From Fidelibacterota bacterium (GTDB lineage Bacteria > Fidelibacterota > Marinisomatia > Marinisomatales > CAZVFT01): a stretch of 22,225 nt of DNA. Location: NCBI GenBank assembly GCA_014381485.1, contig JACNLN010000117.1, forward strand, positions 1 through 22,225, read 5' to 3'. How positions within the stretch are numbered: position 1 is the stretch's first letter; every line of letters begins with the position of its first letter. Positions 6,320-14,743 of this stretch are shown here, in pieces. Under the pieces are notes generated by a model, which saw only the letters and a list, made by a program, of their open reading frames with translations, ran no database searches and was not told the origin of the DNA. The translations under genes were made by a program, and so were the position numbers.

Positions 6320-6591
6320 TTCTCGGACGTGTGTGTGGTGCGATTCATTCTACCATAAACCACCAGTTTTACGATAACCGAAGAATACTTTTAGTTGACC
6401 GGTTGGGATTGGATGGGAAACCTTCCGGCGATTATATCATTGCCATTGATTCCGTTGACGCAGGAGCGGGTGAAACGGTTCTGGTTATTGATGAGGGAAA
6501 TTCAGCCCGGCAAATCGTAAAAGACGATATGGCTCCCCTTCGTTCCATCATCATCGGAATTGTAGATGATGTAGAAGTTCCAGAATTGTAA
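6316..6591 (+). CDS. BMC-P (EutN/CcmL) vertex protein, copy 3
   Basis: This 91-residue Pfam03319 protein has the full family pattern: MILGRVCGAIHST, ILLVDRLGLDG, IAIDSVDAGAGETVLVID, the GNSARQIV loop and IIIGIVDDVEV. It overlaps the preceding BMC-P by 4 bp (ATGA), with GGAGG at 6307-6311, so the two are translationally coupled and probably made in similar amounts. It is the last recognisable BMC gene of the operon. No strong terminator follows directly. Confidence 0.96.
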   Translation: MILGRVCGAIHSTINHQFYDNRRILLVDRLGLDGKPSGDYIIAIDSVDAGAGETVLVIDEGNSARQIVKDDMAPLRSIIIGIVDDVEVPEL

Positions 6592-7121
6592 CTGGTAAAA
6601 TTTCTTTCCCAAATTTCTCATCAAGGTAAAATTTTCCCTCGATCCATTTGAGAAATACATCCTGTTTTTCTGAAATAATTATTATCTTCTATCTGTTATA
6701 AAAATAAGGTTCATCACAATATCCCGTACCTAAATGTTGAACGTTGGAAGAAAATATCCTGATGAATAAGAAAATTTCCATAACCCAGTCCTTCCCACCT
6801 ACGTCCCTACCTGTCTGCACTGTCGTTACGACAGGCAGGCGGCGGACAGGCAGGGCTGGGATTATTAGACAAGTTTGCCTACAAAAGGGCGTTCACGCCC
6901 TTCACATGTTAACCCAACATGTAATTGGATCAACGCCGTGAACGGCGTTCGGACTTACTATTCATTAAAACAACCCAGCCCTAAAGGGCAGGGCAATGGA
7001 AAACTGGGAAAAACGACGACTAGGTATAAAAAAGGAATCCAGGTACGCATTATTTTGATGACCCAAAAATAATAATAGTTGATTATTCATTATTTCCTTA
7101 GGGGATTGATTTTCATGCAAA
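6592..7121. other. 530-bp non-coding region between the BMC operon and rlmD
   Basis: No convincing gene is present. The first part is AT-rich, with two imperfect copies of GGTAAAATTT (about 6594 and 6624) and an inverted repeat ATTTCTCA (6613-6620) / TGAGAAAT (6649-6656). From about 6784 to 7008 the base composition becomes GC-richer and a hairpin cluster begins (separate entry). The last 110 bp before rlmD are AT-rich again. I see no consensus promoter for rlmD. Confidence 0.7.
6784..7008. repeat. hairpin cluster, REP/MITE-like or structured RNA
   Basis: At least five stem-loops occur in about 200 bp. Hairpin A: 6805-6818 with 6842-6855 (14 bp, one mismatch, one wobble), enclosing CTGTCG-TTA-CGACAG at 6820-6834. 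B: AAGGGCG-TTCA-CGCCCTT at 6885-6902. C: ACATGTT-AACCC-AACATGT at 6904-6922. D: AACGCCG-TGAA-CGGCGTT at 6932-6949. E: GCCCT-AA-AGGGC at 6978-6989. AGGGCTGGG (6852-6860) and CCCAGCCCT (6974-6982) are exact complements that enclose B, C and D, as an alternative to A's outer stem and E. CCCAGT (6784-6789) and ACTGGG (7003-7008) could bound the whole element. The local composition differs from the flanks. A mobile repeat is the likeliest reading. Confidence 0.75.
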
Positions 7122-8531
7122 ATGAGGTACGAGAAATTGATTAAAAAGGGAGATGAAATAAGCATCACCATTGACTCTCTAGCGTATGGCGGAAAAGGGG
7201 TTGGAAAAACCAACAATTTTGTCCTGTTTGTTAAGGGAGCACTGCCATCTGAGAAAGTAGTTGCGCGGGTGGTAAAGAAACGCTCTGGTTACGCAGAAGC
7301 TGTTAAGGTAAAAACTGCTCAGGAATCACCACATTTTATCTCCCCAAGCTGTGAACATTTTCCAACCTGCGGAGGGTGTTCACTCCAGCATCTTGACTAT
7401 CAAGAACAACTGGAACAAAAACGACAGCAAGTTATTGATCTTTTCAGGCGAATTGGAGGAATCCAAAACGTCCCTCTAAAGGAGGTTGTTCCCGCTGAGG
7501 ATATCTATCACTATCGGAATAAAATGGAGTTTACATTTTCTAATCGGCGCTGGACTTTACCTGATGAAGAAAAAGGTGTTGATGCCAGTTTTGCTCTTGG
7601 TCTGCATATTCCAAATCGTTTTGATAAAGTACTGGATATCAATACCTGCTGGATTCAGAAACCGATAGCAAATTCTATTCTTCAAAGGGTAAAAGAGATG
7701 GCAAATGAATTATGTCTGAAACCATATGACATTATAAAACATAAAGGCTTTCTTCGGAATCTTGTCATCCGTGTCGGAGGGCGAACGGGTGATGTGATGG
7801 TGAATATTGTTACCTCCCGGGAGGAACCAGAATTGCTACTTCCAATTGTAGAGATGCTTGTGACGGAGTTCCCTCAGGTTACAAGTATTGTTAACAATAT
7901 TACTAAGAGAAAAGCCGGGGTTGCTTTTGGAGAACGGGAGGTTGTTCTCTTTGGAACACCCTATATCAGAGATAAAATTGGTGAACACATTTTCGAGATT
8001 TCAGCTAATTCTTTCTTTCAGACGAACACCATTCAGGCGGAAAATGTTTACAAAATAGCCAGGGAATTAGCAAATTTTTCTGGGGATGATGTGGTATATG
8101 ATCTATATAGTGGAACAGGCTCCCTTTCGATATTTATGGCGGGTTTGGCGAAACAAGTGTATGGATTTGAGTTAATACAGTCAGCGGTGGAAGATGCAGT
8201 ACGGAATGCTGTGAACAATGGTGCATACAATTGTCAATTTTATCACGCAAATCTGGATAAATTCTTTCGAGTAACCCCTATTCTGAAAAAGATTGAAAAA
8301 CCCGATGTTATCCTGATTGATCCTCCCCGGGCTGGAATGCATCCCAAATTGGTAAAAGATGTGATCCAAATGTCACCCCAAAAAATTGTTTATATTTCGT
8401 GTAATCCCTCAACACAGGCGAGGGACGTTTTGGTGATGAGTAAGGGAAATTATAAATTAGACCAACTAGCTATCGTGGATATGTTTCCTCATACACCTTA
8501 TATTGAGACGGTGGCTTTGATACGGAAATGA
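7122..8531 (+). CDS. rlmD: 23S rRNA (uracil-C5)-methyltransferase, RlmD/TrmA family
   Basis: This 469-residue enzyme transfers a methyl group from S-adenosylmethionine to C5 of a uracil in 23S rRNA (U1939 for E. coli RlmD). Residues about 5-65 are a TRAM RNA-binding domain (SLAYGGKGVGK). C77, C83, C86 (CEHFPTCGGC) and C176 should bind a [4Fe-4S] cluster. The C-terminal half is the Rossmann methyltransferase: DLYSGTGSLSIF (SAM site), LIDPPRAGMH, and SCNPS with catalytic C427. The presence of the Fe-S cysteines favours RlmD over cluster-less TrmA/RlmCD-type enzymes; exact site specificity cannot be read. The ATG at 7122 fits the family but has only a weak ribosome site. Confidence 0.9.
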   Translation: MRYEKLIKKGDEISITIDSLAYGGKGVGKTNNFVLFVKGALPSEKVVARVVKKRSGYAEAVKVKTAQESPHFISPSCEHFPTCGGCSLQHLDYQEQLEQKRQQVIDLFRRIGGIQNVPLKEVVPAEDIYHYRNKMEFTFSNRRWTLPDEEKGVDASFALGLHIPNRFDKVLDINTCWIQKPIANSILQRVKEMANELCLKPYDIIKHKGFLRNLVIRVGGRTGDVMVNIVTSREEPELLLPIVEMLVTEFPQVTSIVNNITKRKAGVAFGEREVVLFGTPYIRDKIGEHIFEISANSFFQTNTIQAENVYKIARELANFSGDDVVYDLYSGTGSLSIFMAGLAKQVYGFELIQSAVEDAVRNAVNNGAYNCQFYHANLDKFFRVTPILKKIEKPDVILIDPPRAGMHPKLVKDVIQMSPQKIVYISCNPSTQARDVLVMSKGNYKLDQLAIVDMFPHTPYIETVALIRK

Positions 8532-8652
8532 GAGTTTTATAGTTTAACGATTTCTATTTTGGTTGATATGTTTCTATTTACCATTCAGAAAACACAGTGG
8601 AAACATCATTAACAATTTGAGATACTATCACTATACCTTTTAGAAAGAATTT

Positions 8653-9795
8653 TTGTATATTAAAGTAGTGAAATATTTAATTAAGAGAATATTACGAAGT
8701 TCCTTCGTCCAGATTTTTACTGGAATTTTTTTCGTCATGTTTATAGGAGGAACGGTTATCAGTCATCTTGAAGGGGTTCAAGAAATTACCAGAGGTATTA
8801 ATCCTTTCTGGTGGGCTATTGTAACGATGACGACGGTTGGCTATGGTGATTTTTATCCGGTTACAAATGCTGGTCGTTTATTTGCAATTGTTGTGATGTT
8901 CTTTGGAATTTCATTTACAGCCCTTTTAACAGCAACAATTTCATCCATTTTTGTAGCAAAACGTATTCGGGAGGATAAAGGTTTGGAAAAAGTAGATACA
9001 ACCGATCACATCATCATCTGTGGTTGGAATAAAAATGCTGAGCGAATCATTGATTCGCTACAAATTCTCAATGAGGACAAGAGATTGGATATGGTTCTCG
9101 TCAATGATCTCAATGAGGATTCCATCGCCTGGTTGAAGAGTAAATATCGTCATTTAAAATTGAAGATCGTTAGGGGGGATTTCACCCGGGAGAGTATTCT
9201 TGAAAGAGCGAATATAAAAAAGGCATCCACTGCTGTTATTCTTTCTAATGAGTCTCTGGAAGATAGAGCATCTCCAGATGAAAAGACTATCTTTGGAACA
9301 CTAACCATCAAAACTCTTGCCCCTAATGTTCGGGTAATTGCATGTATCACTGAACGTGAAAATTTAACACACATAAAGCGAGCTAATGCTGACGAAGTAA
9401 TCATTATTGATGATTTCACAGCTTATCTGGTGGCATCTCACGTGATGGATCCTGGGGTTCCACAAACCATTGAAGGTCTTTTAAATAGTCGTTCAAAGTC
9501 AAGATTCAATCGTGTAGATATCCCACAGGAGTTTGTGGGAAAGCCATACCAAGAATTATTTGATCACTATCGACACAACCATGGATGGGTGCTCGTGGGG
9601 ATATTTTCTGAAGCTGAGCAAATAGGAATAGGTGATATTTTGACCTCTGATACATCCGCACTGGATGAATTTATTGAACGAAAACTGAAGGAAGCAGGAC
9701 ATTCATTAGGTGAGGAGAGTAAGATTGATGTAGTGATTAATCCGGAAAAGGAATTCATCATCAAGGAGAATCATAAAGCAATCATCATCCAATAA
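8653..9795 (+). CDS. two-TM potassium channel with RCK (TrkA-N) gating domain, MthK-like
   Basis: This 380-residue channel subunit has TM1 at about 18-38, a pore helix with selectivity filter TVGYGD (61-66), TM2 at about 75-100, an RCK Rossmann domain from about 117 (IIICGWNKNAERI) and a TrkA-C-like lobe to the C-terminus. The CGWNKN version of the nucleotide motif resembles MthK (CGWSES) rather than NAD-binding GxGxxG, so gating by a ligand such as Ca2+ is possible. Tetramers in the inner membrane are expected. The start is TTG at 8653 with a weak AGAAAG upstream; GTG at 8668 is an alternative. A cyclic-nucleotide-binding protein follows after 23 bp, probably co-transcribed. Confidence 0.92.
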   Translation: MYIKVVKYLIKRILRSSFVQIFTGIFFVMFIGGTVISHLEGVQEITRGINPFWWAIVTMTTVGYGDFYPVTNAGRLFAIVVMFFGISFTALLTATISSIFVAKRIREDKGLEKVDTTDHIIICGWNKNAERIIDSLQILNEDKRLDMVLVNDLNEDSIAWLKSKYRHLKLKIVRGDFTRESILERANIKKASTAVILSNESLEDRASPDEKTIFGTLTIKTLAPNVRVIACITERENLTHIKRANADEVIIIDDFTAYLVASHVMDPGVPQTIEGLLNSRSKSRFNRVDIPQEFVGKPYQELFDHYRHNHGWVLVGIFSEAEQIGIGDILTSDTSALDEFIERKLKEAGHSLGEESKIDVVINPEKEFIIKENHKAIIIQ

Positions 9796-9818
9796 TAGAA
9801 AATTTATAAAGGCTCATT

Positions 9819-10325
9819 ATGAAAAATATTGAAGAAATTGGAAAATATAAGTTATTCGATGGTTTGACTGAGGAACAATTGAATAAATTTAAAAAAGTTA
9901 TTCAAGTTAGAGAATTTTCTGCTGATAAGATTATATTCAATGAAGGAGATGTGGGTGATTCCATATACCTTCTACTGAATGGAAAGATAAAAATTAATCA
10001 GGCTCTGACGTTAAAGTTAAGCAAAGAAGATTACGATACCCGTGAAAAATCCATTACCGAGCTCTCGAGCAATTCTAGACCTTCCTTTGGTGAACTTTCT
10101 CTTTTTGGAGACAATGATAAACGGACTGCTACCGTAATTGCCCTGTCCGATTGTGAAATGGGTATTATTATGCGAGACGATTTTTTTTCAATTCTGGAGT
10201 CCAATTATGAATTAGGATACCGTATAATGAATAATATTGCTTGTATCGTTGTAGAACGTTTAATCAAAACTAACCAGGATGTATTAAAACTGACGACCGC
10301 ATTGAGCCTTATTCTGGAAAAATGA
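9819..10325 (+). CDS. stand-alone cyclic nucleotide-binding domain protein
   Basis: This 168-residue protein is a single Crp-type cNMP-binding domain with no helix-turn-helix and no catalytic domain. KLFDGLTEEQLNKF is the typical opening helix, and IIFNEGDVGDSIYLLLNGKIKI the beta-roll. The phosphate-binding cassette is FGELSLFGDNDKRTATV (90-106), with the Glu and Arg102 that contact cyclic nucleotide phosphate and ribose. A C-terminal helical tail (about 130-168) follows. It is directly downstream of the K+ channel gene (23 bp), so it could gate that channel in trans or sense its membrane environment. The partner is inferred from position only. Confidence 0.88.
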   Translation: MKNIEEIGKYKLFDGLTEEQLNKFKKVIQVREFSADKIIFNEGDVGDSIYLLLNGKIKINQALTLKLSKEDYDTREKSITELSSNSRPSFGELSLFGDNDKRTATVIALSDCEMGIIMRDDFFSILESNYELGYRIMNNIACIVVERLIKTNQDVLKLTTALSLILEK

Positions 10326-10354
10326 AATAGCAGGTTGTTTGAAACAGGGAATTA

Positions 10355-13027
10355 ATGTCAGATATAAAAAGCAATACCTTTTCAATTCCAAAAGTATATA
10401 ATCAGAAAAGTGTAGAAGATAAGTGGTATCAGCACTGGTTAGATAACGGTTATTTTCACGCCAAGATTAATCCTGAAAAGGTTCCCTTTACGATTGTTAT
10501 TCCCCCTCCAAACATCACAGGTATGCTTACAATGGGTCATGTATTAAATAATACGATGCAGGATATTCTTATCCGTAAAGCTCGAATGGAAGGGAAAGAA
10601 GCTTGCTGGTTTCCCGGGACGGATCATGCTTCTATTGCTACGGAAAATAAAGTGGTAAAAATGTTGACTGAAAAGGGATTTTCTAAAGAAGAGGTAGGTC
10701 GTGAGGAGTTTCTGAAATACTCCTGGGAATGGAAGATGAAGTATGGCGGTATTATCATCCAGCAGTTGAAAAAACTGGGGGGTTCATGTGATTGGAACCG
10801 TGAACGGTTCACGATGGATGATGACTATACCCTTGCTGTTCAGGAAGTGTTTGTTCGGCTTTATCATAAGGGGTTGATCTATCGTGGCTATCGCCTTGTG
10901 AATTGGTGTCCCATTTCTAAATCTGCGATCTCTGATGAGGAGGTTATTCATCGGGAAATTCAGGGGAAACTATGGTATTTTCGTTATCCCATTGTTGATT
11001 CTGAGACATATGTTGTTGTTGCAACCACACGACCAGAGACGATGCTTGGTGATACAGCTGTGGCTGTCAACCCTGATGATGATAGATTCAAATCTCTAAT
11101 CGGCAAAATGGTTAAACTGCCATTAGCCGGTCGGGATATTCCCATCATTCCTGATAACTACGTCGATCCGGAATTTGGAACCGGATGTGTTAAAGTTACA
11201 CCGGCACACGACCCCAATGATTTCGAAGTGGGAGAAAGACACAATCTTGAATTCATCAATATTATGAACGCAGATGCCTCCCTTAACGAGAATGTACCTG
11301 TTCGTTATCGCACCCTTTCACGTGAGGAAGCTCGCAGGCTGGTTGTTGCGGATTTAGAAGCTATCGGATTGCTCGAGAAAGTGGAAGATTATACCAATAA
11401 AGTTGGTTATTCTGACCGTGGAAATGTACCCATCGAGTATTTTATGTCTAATCAGTGGTTTCTGAAGATGTCAGATTTGGCTAAACCAGCAATGGAAGCT
11501 GTCAGGTCTGGAAAAATAAATTTTTATCCAGATTATTGGGTAAAGACTTATTACCATTGGATGAAGAATATCAAAGATTGGTGTATCAGTCGACAGCTCT
11601 GGTGGGGACATCGTATACCAGTCTGGACCCATAACAAAACTGGTGAATTGCATGTATCGGTTGATCCACCCGATGACGAAAAGAATTGGACGCAAGAACC
11701 TGATGTTCTGGATACCTGGGCAAGTTCCTGGTTGTGGCCCTTTGCCATTCAGGGTTGGCCTGAAAAGTCAAAGGAACTGGGATACTTCTACCCAACAGAT
11801 GTGCTGGTCACAGGTCCGGACATTATTTTTTTCTGGGTGGCTCGGATGATTATGGCGAGCTACGAGTTTTTAGGTGAGATTCCTTTTCGTGAGGTTTATT
11901 TCACAAGCATCCTCCGAGACAATCAGGGACGAAAGTTTAGTAAATCCCTGGGAAATTCCCCTGATCCCTTTGATCTATTCGAACAATACGGTACGGATGC
12001 AGTTCGATTTGGTATTATGTTAATGGCACCTCAGGGCCTTGATGTTCTTTTTTCAAATGAACGGTTGGAGGTGGGTCGCAATTTTATGAACAAGCTATGG
12101 AATGCCACACGATTTTTATTGATGAATACCGATGATGTGGCGCCAAAGTTCTTAAATGATATTGATGTAGAACAGTTTGAATTGTCTGATCGGTGGATTC
12201 TTAGTCGAATGAATCAAACCATTAATAAAATTGAATCTTATTATACATCTTTCCGATTTAATGAAATTGCTAAACAGATCTACGATTTTACCTGGTCTGA
12301 TTTCTGTGACTGGTATGTGGAAATCATCAAATCGAGATTATATGGTGATGAGGAAGAAGCAAAGGTTCAGGTATTTACGATCGCAGTTCACGTGGTAAAG
12401 ACTATATTAAAGCTCCTTCATCCTTATGCTCCATTTATCACGGAAGAATTATGGCATAGAATTCACGATGCTTGTCCACGGCTGGCTGAAGATGAGAGTG
12501 CTGATATTATTACTGCTCCATGGCCAGCAATGGAGGAATCTTTCATTAGTGATATTACCGAAAATGAAATGAATCTATTACAAAAAGTCGTGACAGGAAT
12601 TCGAACCGTTCGAAGTACTATGAACGTCCCTCCAGGCAAGAAGTGTAATCTCATTGTTCGGGCTGATAGTAGAGATATGGATTTTATCAATTCTCACGCA
12701 AGAACAATTTGTTTACTATCGAAAGTGGAAGGTATTAATGGTGGATCTGACATACAACAACCAAGCCATTCTGCTACAGTGATTGTGGAAAAAATGGAAC
12801 TATTCATTCCACTGGAGGGTTTGATTGATATAGAAAAGGAGAAACAGCGTCTTTGGGGTGAAGTTGAACGATTGGAAGAAAAGTTAGAGAGAGTGAGAAA
12901 AAAGCTTAAAAATAAAAATTTTATCACAAAGGCACCTGATGAGGTGGTGGAAAAAGAGCACCGGAAACTCGATGATATTACACAGACTCTTACAAAACTA
13001 AAATTAAATTACGAGATGCTATTATGA
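10355..13027 (+). CDS. valS: valyl-tRNA synthetase
   Basis: This 890-residue class I synthetase charges tRNA-Val and is full length for the family. The HIGH signature is PPPNITGMLTMGH (50-62). The CP1 editing domain lies at about 210-390 (ATTRPETMLGDTAVAV, TPAHDPNDFEVG). The KMSKS motif is KFSKS (527-531, GRKFSKSLGNSPDP). An anticodon-binding helical domain follows, and a C-terminal coiled-coil arm runs from about 825 (IEKEKQRLWGEVERLEEKL). AGGGA precedes the ATG. Its last four bases overlap the start of the DUF4139 gene (ATGA), which implies translational coupling although no functional link is evident. Confidence 0.98.
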   Translation: MSDIKSNTFSIPKVYNQKSVEDKWYQHWLDNGYFHAKINPEKVPFTIVIPPPNITGMLTMGHVLNNTMQDILIRKARMEGKEACWFPGTDHASIATENKVVKMLTEKGFSKEEVGREEFLKYSWEWKMKYGGIIIQQLKKLGGSCDWNRERFTMDDDYTLAVQEVFVRLYHKGLIYRGYRLVNWCPISKSAISDEEVIHREIQGKLWYFRYPIVDSETYVVVATTRPETMLGDTAVAVNPDDDRFKSLIGKMVKLPLAGRDIPIIPDNYVDPEFGTGCVKVTPAHDPNDFEVGERHNLEFINIMNADASLNENVPVRYRTLSREEARRLVVADLEAIGLLEKVEDYTNKVGYSDRGNVPIEYFMSNQWFLKMSDLAKPAMEAVRSGKINFYPDYWVKTYYHWMKNIKDWCISRQLWWGHRIPVWTHNKTGELHVSVDPPDDEKNWTQEPDVLDTWASSWLWPFAIQGWPEKSKELGYFYPTDVLVTGPDIIFFWVARMIMASYEFLGEIPFREVYFTSILRDNQGRKFSKSLGNSPDPFDLFEQYGTDAVRFGIMLMAPQGLDVLFSNERLEVGRNFMNKLWNATRFLLMNTDDVAPKFLNDIDVEQFELSDRWILSRMNQTINKIESYYTSFRFNEIAKQIYDFTWSDFCDWYVEIIKSRLYGDEEEAKVQVFTIAVHVVKTILKLLHPYAPFITEELWHRIHDACPRLAEDESADIITAPWPAMEESFISDITENEMNLLQKVVTGIRTVRSTMNVPPGKKCNLIVRADSRDMDFINSHARTICLLSKVEGINGGSDIQQPSHSATVIVEKMELFIPLEGLIDIEKEKQRLWGEVERLEEKLERVRKKLKNKNFITKAPDEVVEKEHRKLDDITQTLTKLKLNYEMLL

Positions 13028-14382
13028 AGAAAATTATTTTTATTGTCTGTTTAACAACATTAGTACTAGCACAATCAAAAAACGCAACAATCACGCTATA
13101 CCGGGATGGATATGGTCTGGTAAAACAACCAATTTCATTTAATCTTGTGAAGGGAAGAACAACTGTTCTATTTACATCTTTACCAGAAAAACTGGAGTCA
13201 GATTCTCCATTTCTCTCGCTGGGAGCAAAGGCTGATGTTCTTTATCAACGATACAATTATGATCTGTTTAACACGCGTGAATTTTTAAAGGCTCATTTAG
13301 GAGAAGAAATTGAGGTTACCCTGACCAGCGGAAAATCTTATGATGGGAGGTTACTGGATATTGATGGGAATATTATCACCATTTCGAGGAAAAGGGAGGT
13401 AAAGCTTTTCAATTATGACCAGGTAGTTGAATTGAAAATTCCAGGGGTAAGTCCTAAAGAAAATCTGACACCCCAACTTACGTGGGAGATCAAATCTGAG
13501 CGTGCAGGTAGAGTAAGTGGAGACTTGATATACCTTTCAAGGGGATTCGACTGGAGAACCGGGTATCGACTGATCATTTCACCGGACGAAAATTCAGGAA
13601 CGTTGATAACGGAAGCCGTCGTGGATAACAATACGAATCTCGACTTTGAAAATGTTCGTTTACAATTAGTAGAAGGTCAATTGAAACGTGTTCATCGGCG
13701 TCAACCCCCTCGACCTGTAAGGATGGTCGCTCCGCAAGCGAAATTAATGGCAGAAGACGTAGAACCTACTCCATCCTTCATTCAGGAAGAAGTTGCCGAT
13801 TATAAGATTTATACATTATCAGAACCGCTACGATTTCCAAGTCGGGAATCTATTACAGCCTCACTCTATTCTGATAAGGAGATTAAAATTTCCCGACTTT
13901 ATAAATTTGAAAATAAGGAACGATCTACCCGTGATGAACCTCTTACGGTTCAAATATCCTTTGTAAATAATGACGGAAACAATCTTGGACTTCCTTTGCC
14001 AGGTGGTACCATCCAGATGTACTATACCCGATCCGATGGAGCTGTTGAGTTTACCGGTGAGGATTATCTGAAGCAAGTACCGAAAGGTGAGGAAGCAAAG
14101 ATAATTGCAGGGAAAGCTTTTGATGTTATTGGTAAACGGACAGTGGTGAATTACGACAGAAAAAGGAAAAGCGAAGAAGCCACCATTAAACTTGAATTGA
14201 AAAATAAACGAAAGGATGAAATTTCTGTACAGCTTGTTGAGCATATCTATGGTGATTGGGTAATTAAAAAACCAACTCATGATTACATAAAAAAAGATGC
14301 ACAGACAATCCAGTTTGATCTGAAGATCGCTCCGGAGTCAGTAGAGGTTGTTAGTTATACTTACAGGAAAGAGTGGAAATAA
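13024..14382 (+). CDS. exported DUF4139 domain protein
   Basis: This 452-residue protein begins with a signal peptide (about 1-16, MKKIIFIVCLTTLVLA followed by QS), without a lipobox Cys, so it is likely periplasmic or surface-exposed. The remainder is beta-rich. It includes an LSRGFDWRTGYRLIIS stretch and a C-terminal DUF4139 region (about 185-450: NTNLDFENVRLQLVEGQ, LPGGTIQMYYTRSDG, VEVVSYTYRKEW). A Pro/Arg-rich linker around 223-245 (RRQPPRPVRM) separates parts of the domain. DUF4139 proteins are widespread and of unknown function. The gene overlaps valS by 4 bp. A hairpin about 50 bp downstream probably ends this transcript. Confidence 0.85.
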   Translation: MKKIIFIVCLTTLVLAQSKNATITLYRDGYGLVKQPISFNLVKGRTTVLFTSLPEKLESDSPFLSLGAKADVLYQRYNYDLFNTREFLKAHLGEEIEVTLTSGKSYDGRLLDIDGNIITISRKREVKLFNYDQVVELKIPGVSPKENLTPQLTWEIKSERAGRVSGDLIYLSRGFDWRTGYRLIISPDENSGTLITEAVVDNNTNLDFENVRLQLVEGQLKRVHRRQPPRPVRMVAPQAKLMAEDVEPTPSFIQEEVADYKIYTLSEPLRFPSRESITASLYSDKEIKISRLYKFENKERSTRDEPLTVQISFVNNDGNNLGLPLPGGTIQMYYTRSDGAVEFTGEDYLKQVPKGEEAKIIAGKAFDVIGKRTVVNYDRKRKSEEATIKLELKNKRKDEISVQLVEHIYGDWVIKKPTHDYIKKDAQTIQFDLKIAPESVEVVSYTYRKEWK

Positions 14383-14742
14383 GCGTCACCTCAATTCCCT
14401 TTTTACGATTTGAGACACAAATTAAGGTTAATATCCCCGGAGTGGTACCGGGGATTCTCATTGAGAGAGCTTCGATATTAACAGATAGATGCCGTGTTCT
14501 ACAAAACAACTGAATTAATGATGCTTAAAAGTGAAGGCTGAGACAGAGTATTTGCAATAGGGAAAAAGTAAAATCTGAAAAAAGTGATTAATCGATATCG
14601 TAGTGTTAGTGATATCCAGAAACAACTATGCATTATGCTTCATGTATTTACGAATTATGTATTACGTTTTACATTACCAACTATATGTCCGTCTATTAGG
14701 TAGATAAACAATGAATCAGTTAATAGTTAAAGTAGAGTCCTG
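14383..14742. other. 360-bp intergenic region upstream of recG
   Basis: Apart from the hairpin at 14433-14455, this is AT-rich DNA without a recognisable gene. A weak promoter-like pair (TTTACA at 14668-14673, TCTATT at 14692-14697, 18 bp apart) could serve recG. A 10-codon open frame at 14711-14743 ends in a TGA that overlaps the recG start codon. Confidence 0.5.
14433..14455 (+). terminator. hairpin terminator after the valS-DUF4139 operon
   Basis: ATCCCCGG (14433-14440) pairs exactly with CCGGGGAT (14448-14455) around a 7-base loop. The stem is GC-rich and stable, but the sequence after it (TCTCATT) is only weakly T-rich. It may be a partial intrinsic or factor-assisted terminator. Confidence 0.55.
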
Positions 14743-14743
14743 A
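14711..14743 (+). CDS. possible 10-codon leader ORF coupled to recG
   Basis: An ATG at 14711 opens a frame encoding MNQLIVKVES, whose TGA (14741-14743) shares its A with the recG ATG (TGATG). A weak AGG lies 10 bases before the ATG. recG has no clear Shine-Dalgarno sequence of its own, so ribosomes ending here could restart on recG. Such a short frame may also be chance. Confidence 0.25.
   Translation: MNQLIVKVES

Noticed and set aside
6805..6989. CRISPR array
   Set aside because: The repeats are individual hairpins of different sequence, not identical direct repeats with regular spacers, and no cas gene is nearby.
6744..7072. Two overlapping open frames (6744-6941 and 6875-7072) in the gap before rlmD
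   Set aside because: They run through the hairpin cluster, encode low-complexity sequence without any recognisable domain, and lack convincing ribosome sites. The DNA is better explained as a repeat or structured element.
13861..14280. 139-codon minus-strand frame opposite the DUF4139 gene
   Set aside because: It is an antisense shadow; the + strand frame continues an exported DUF4139 protein with matching length and signal peptide.
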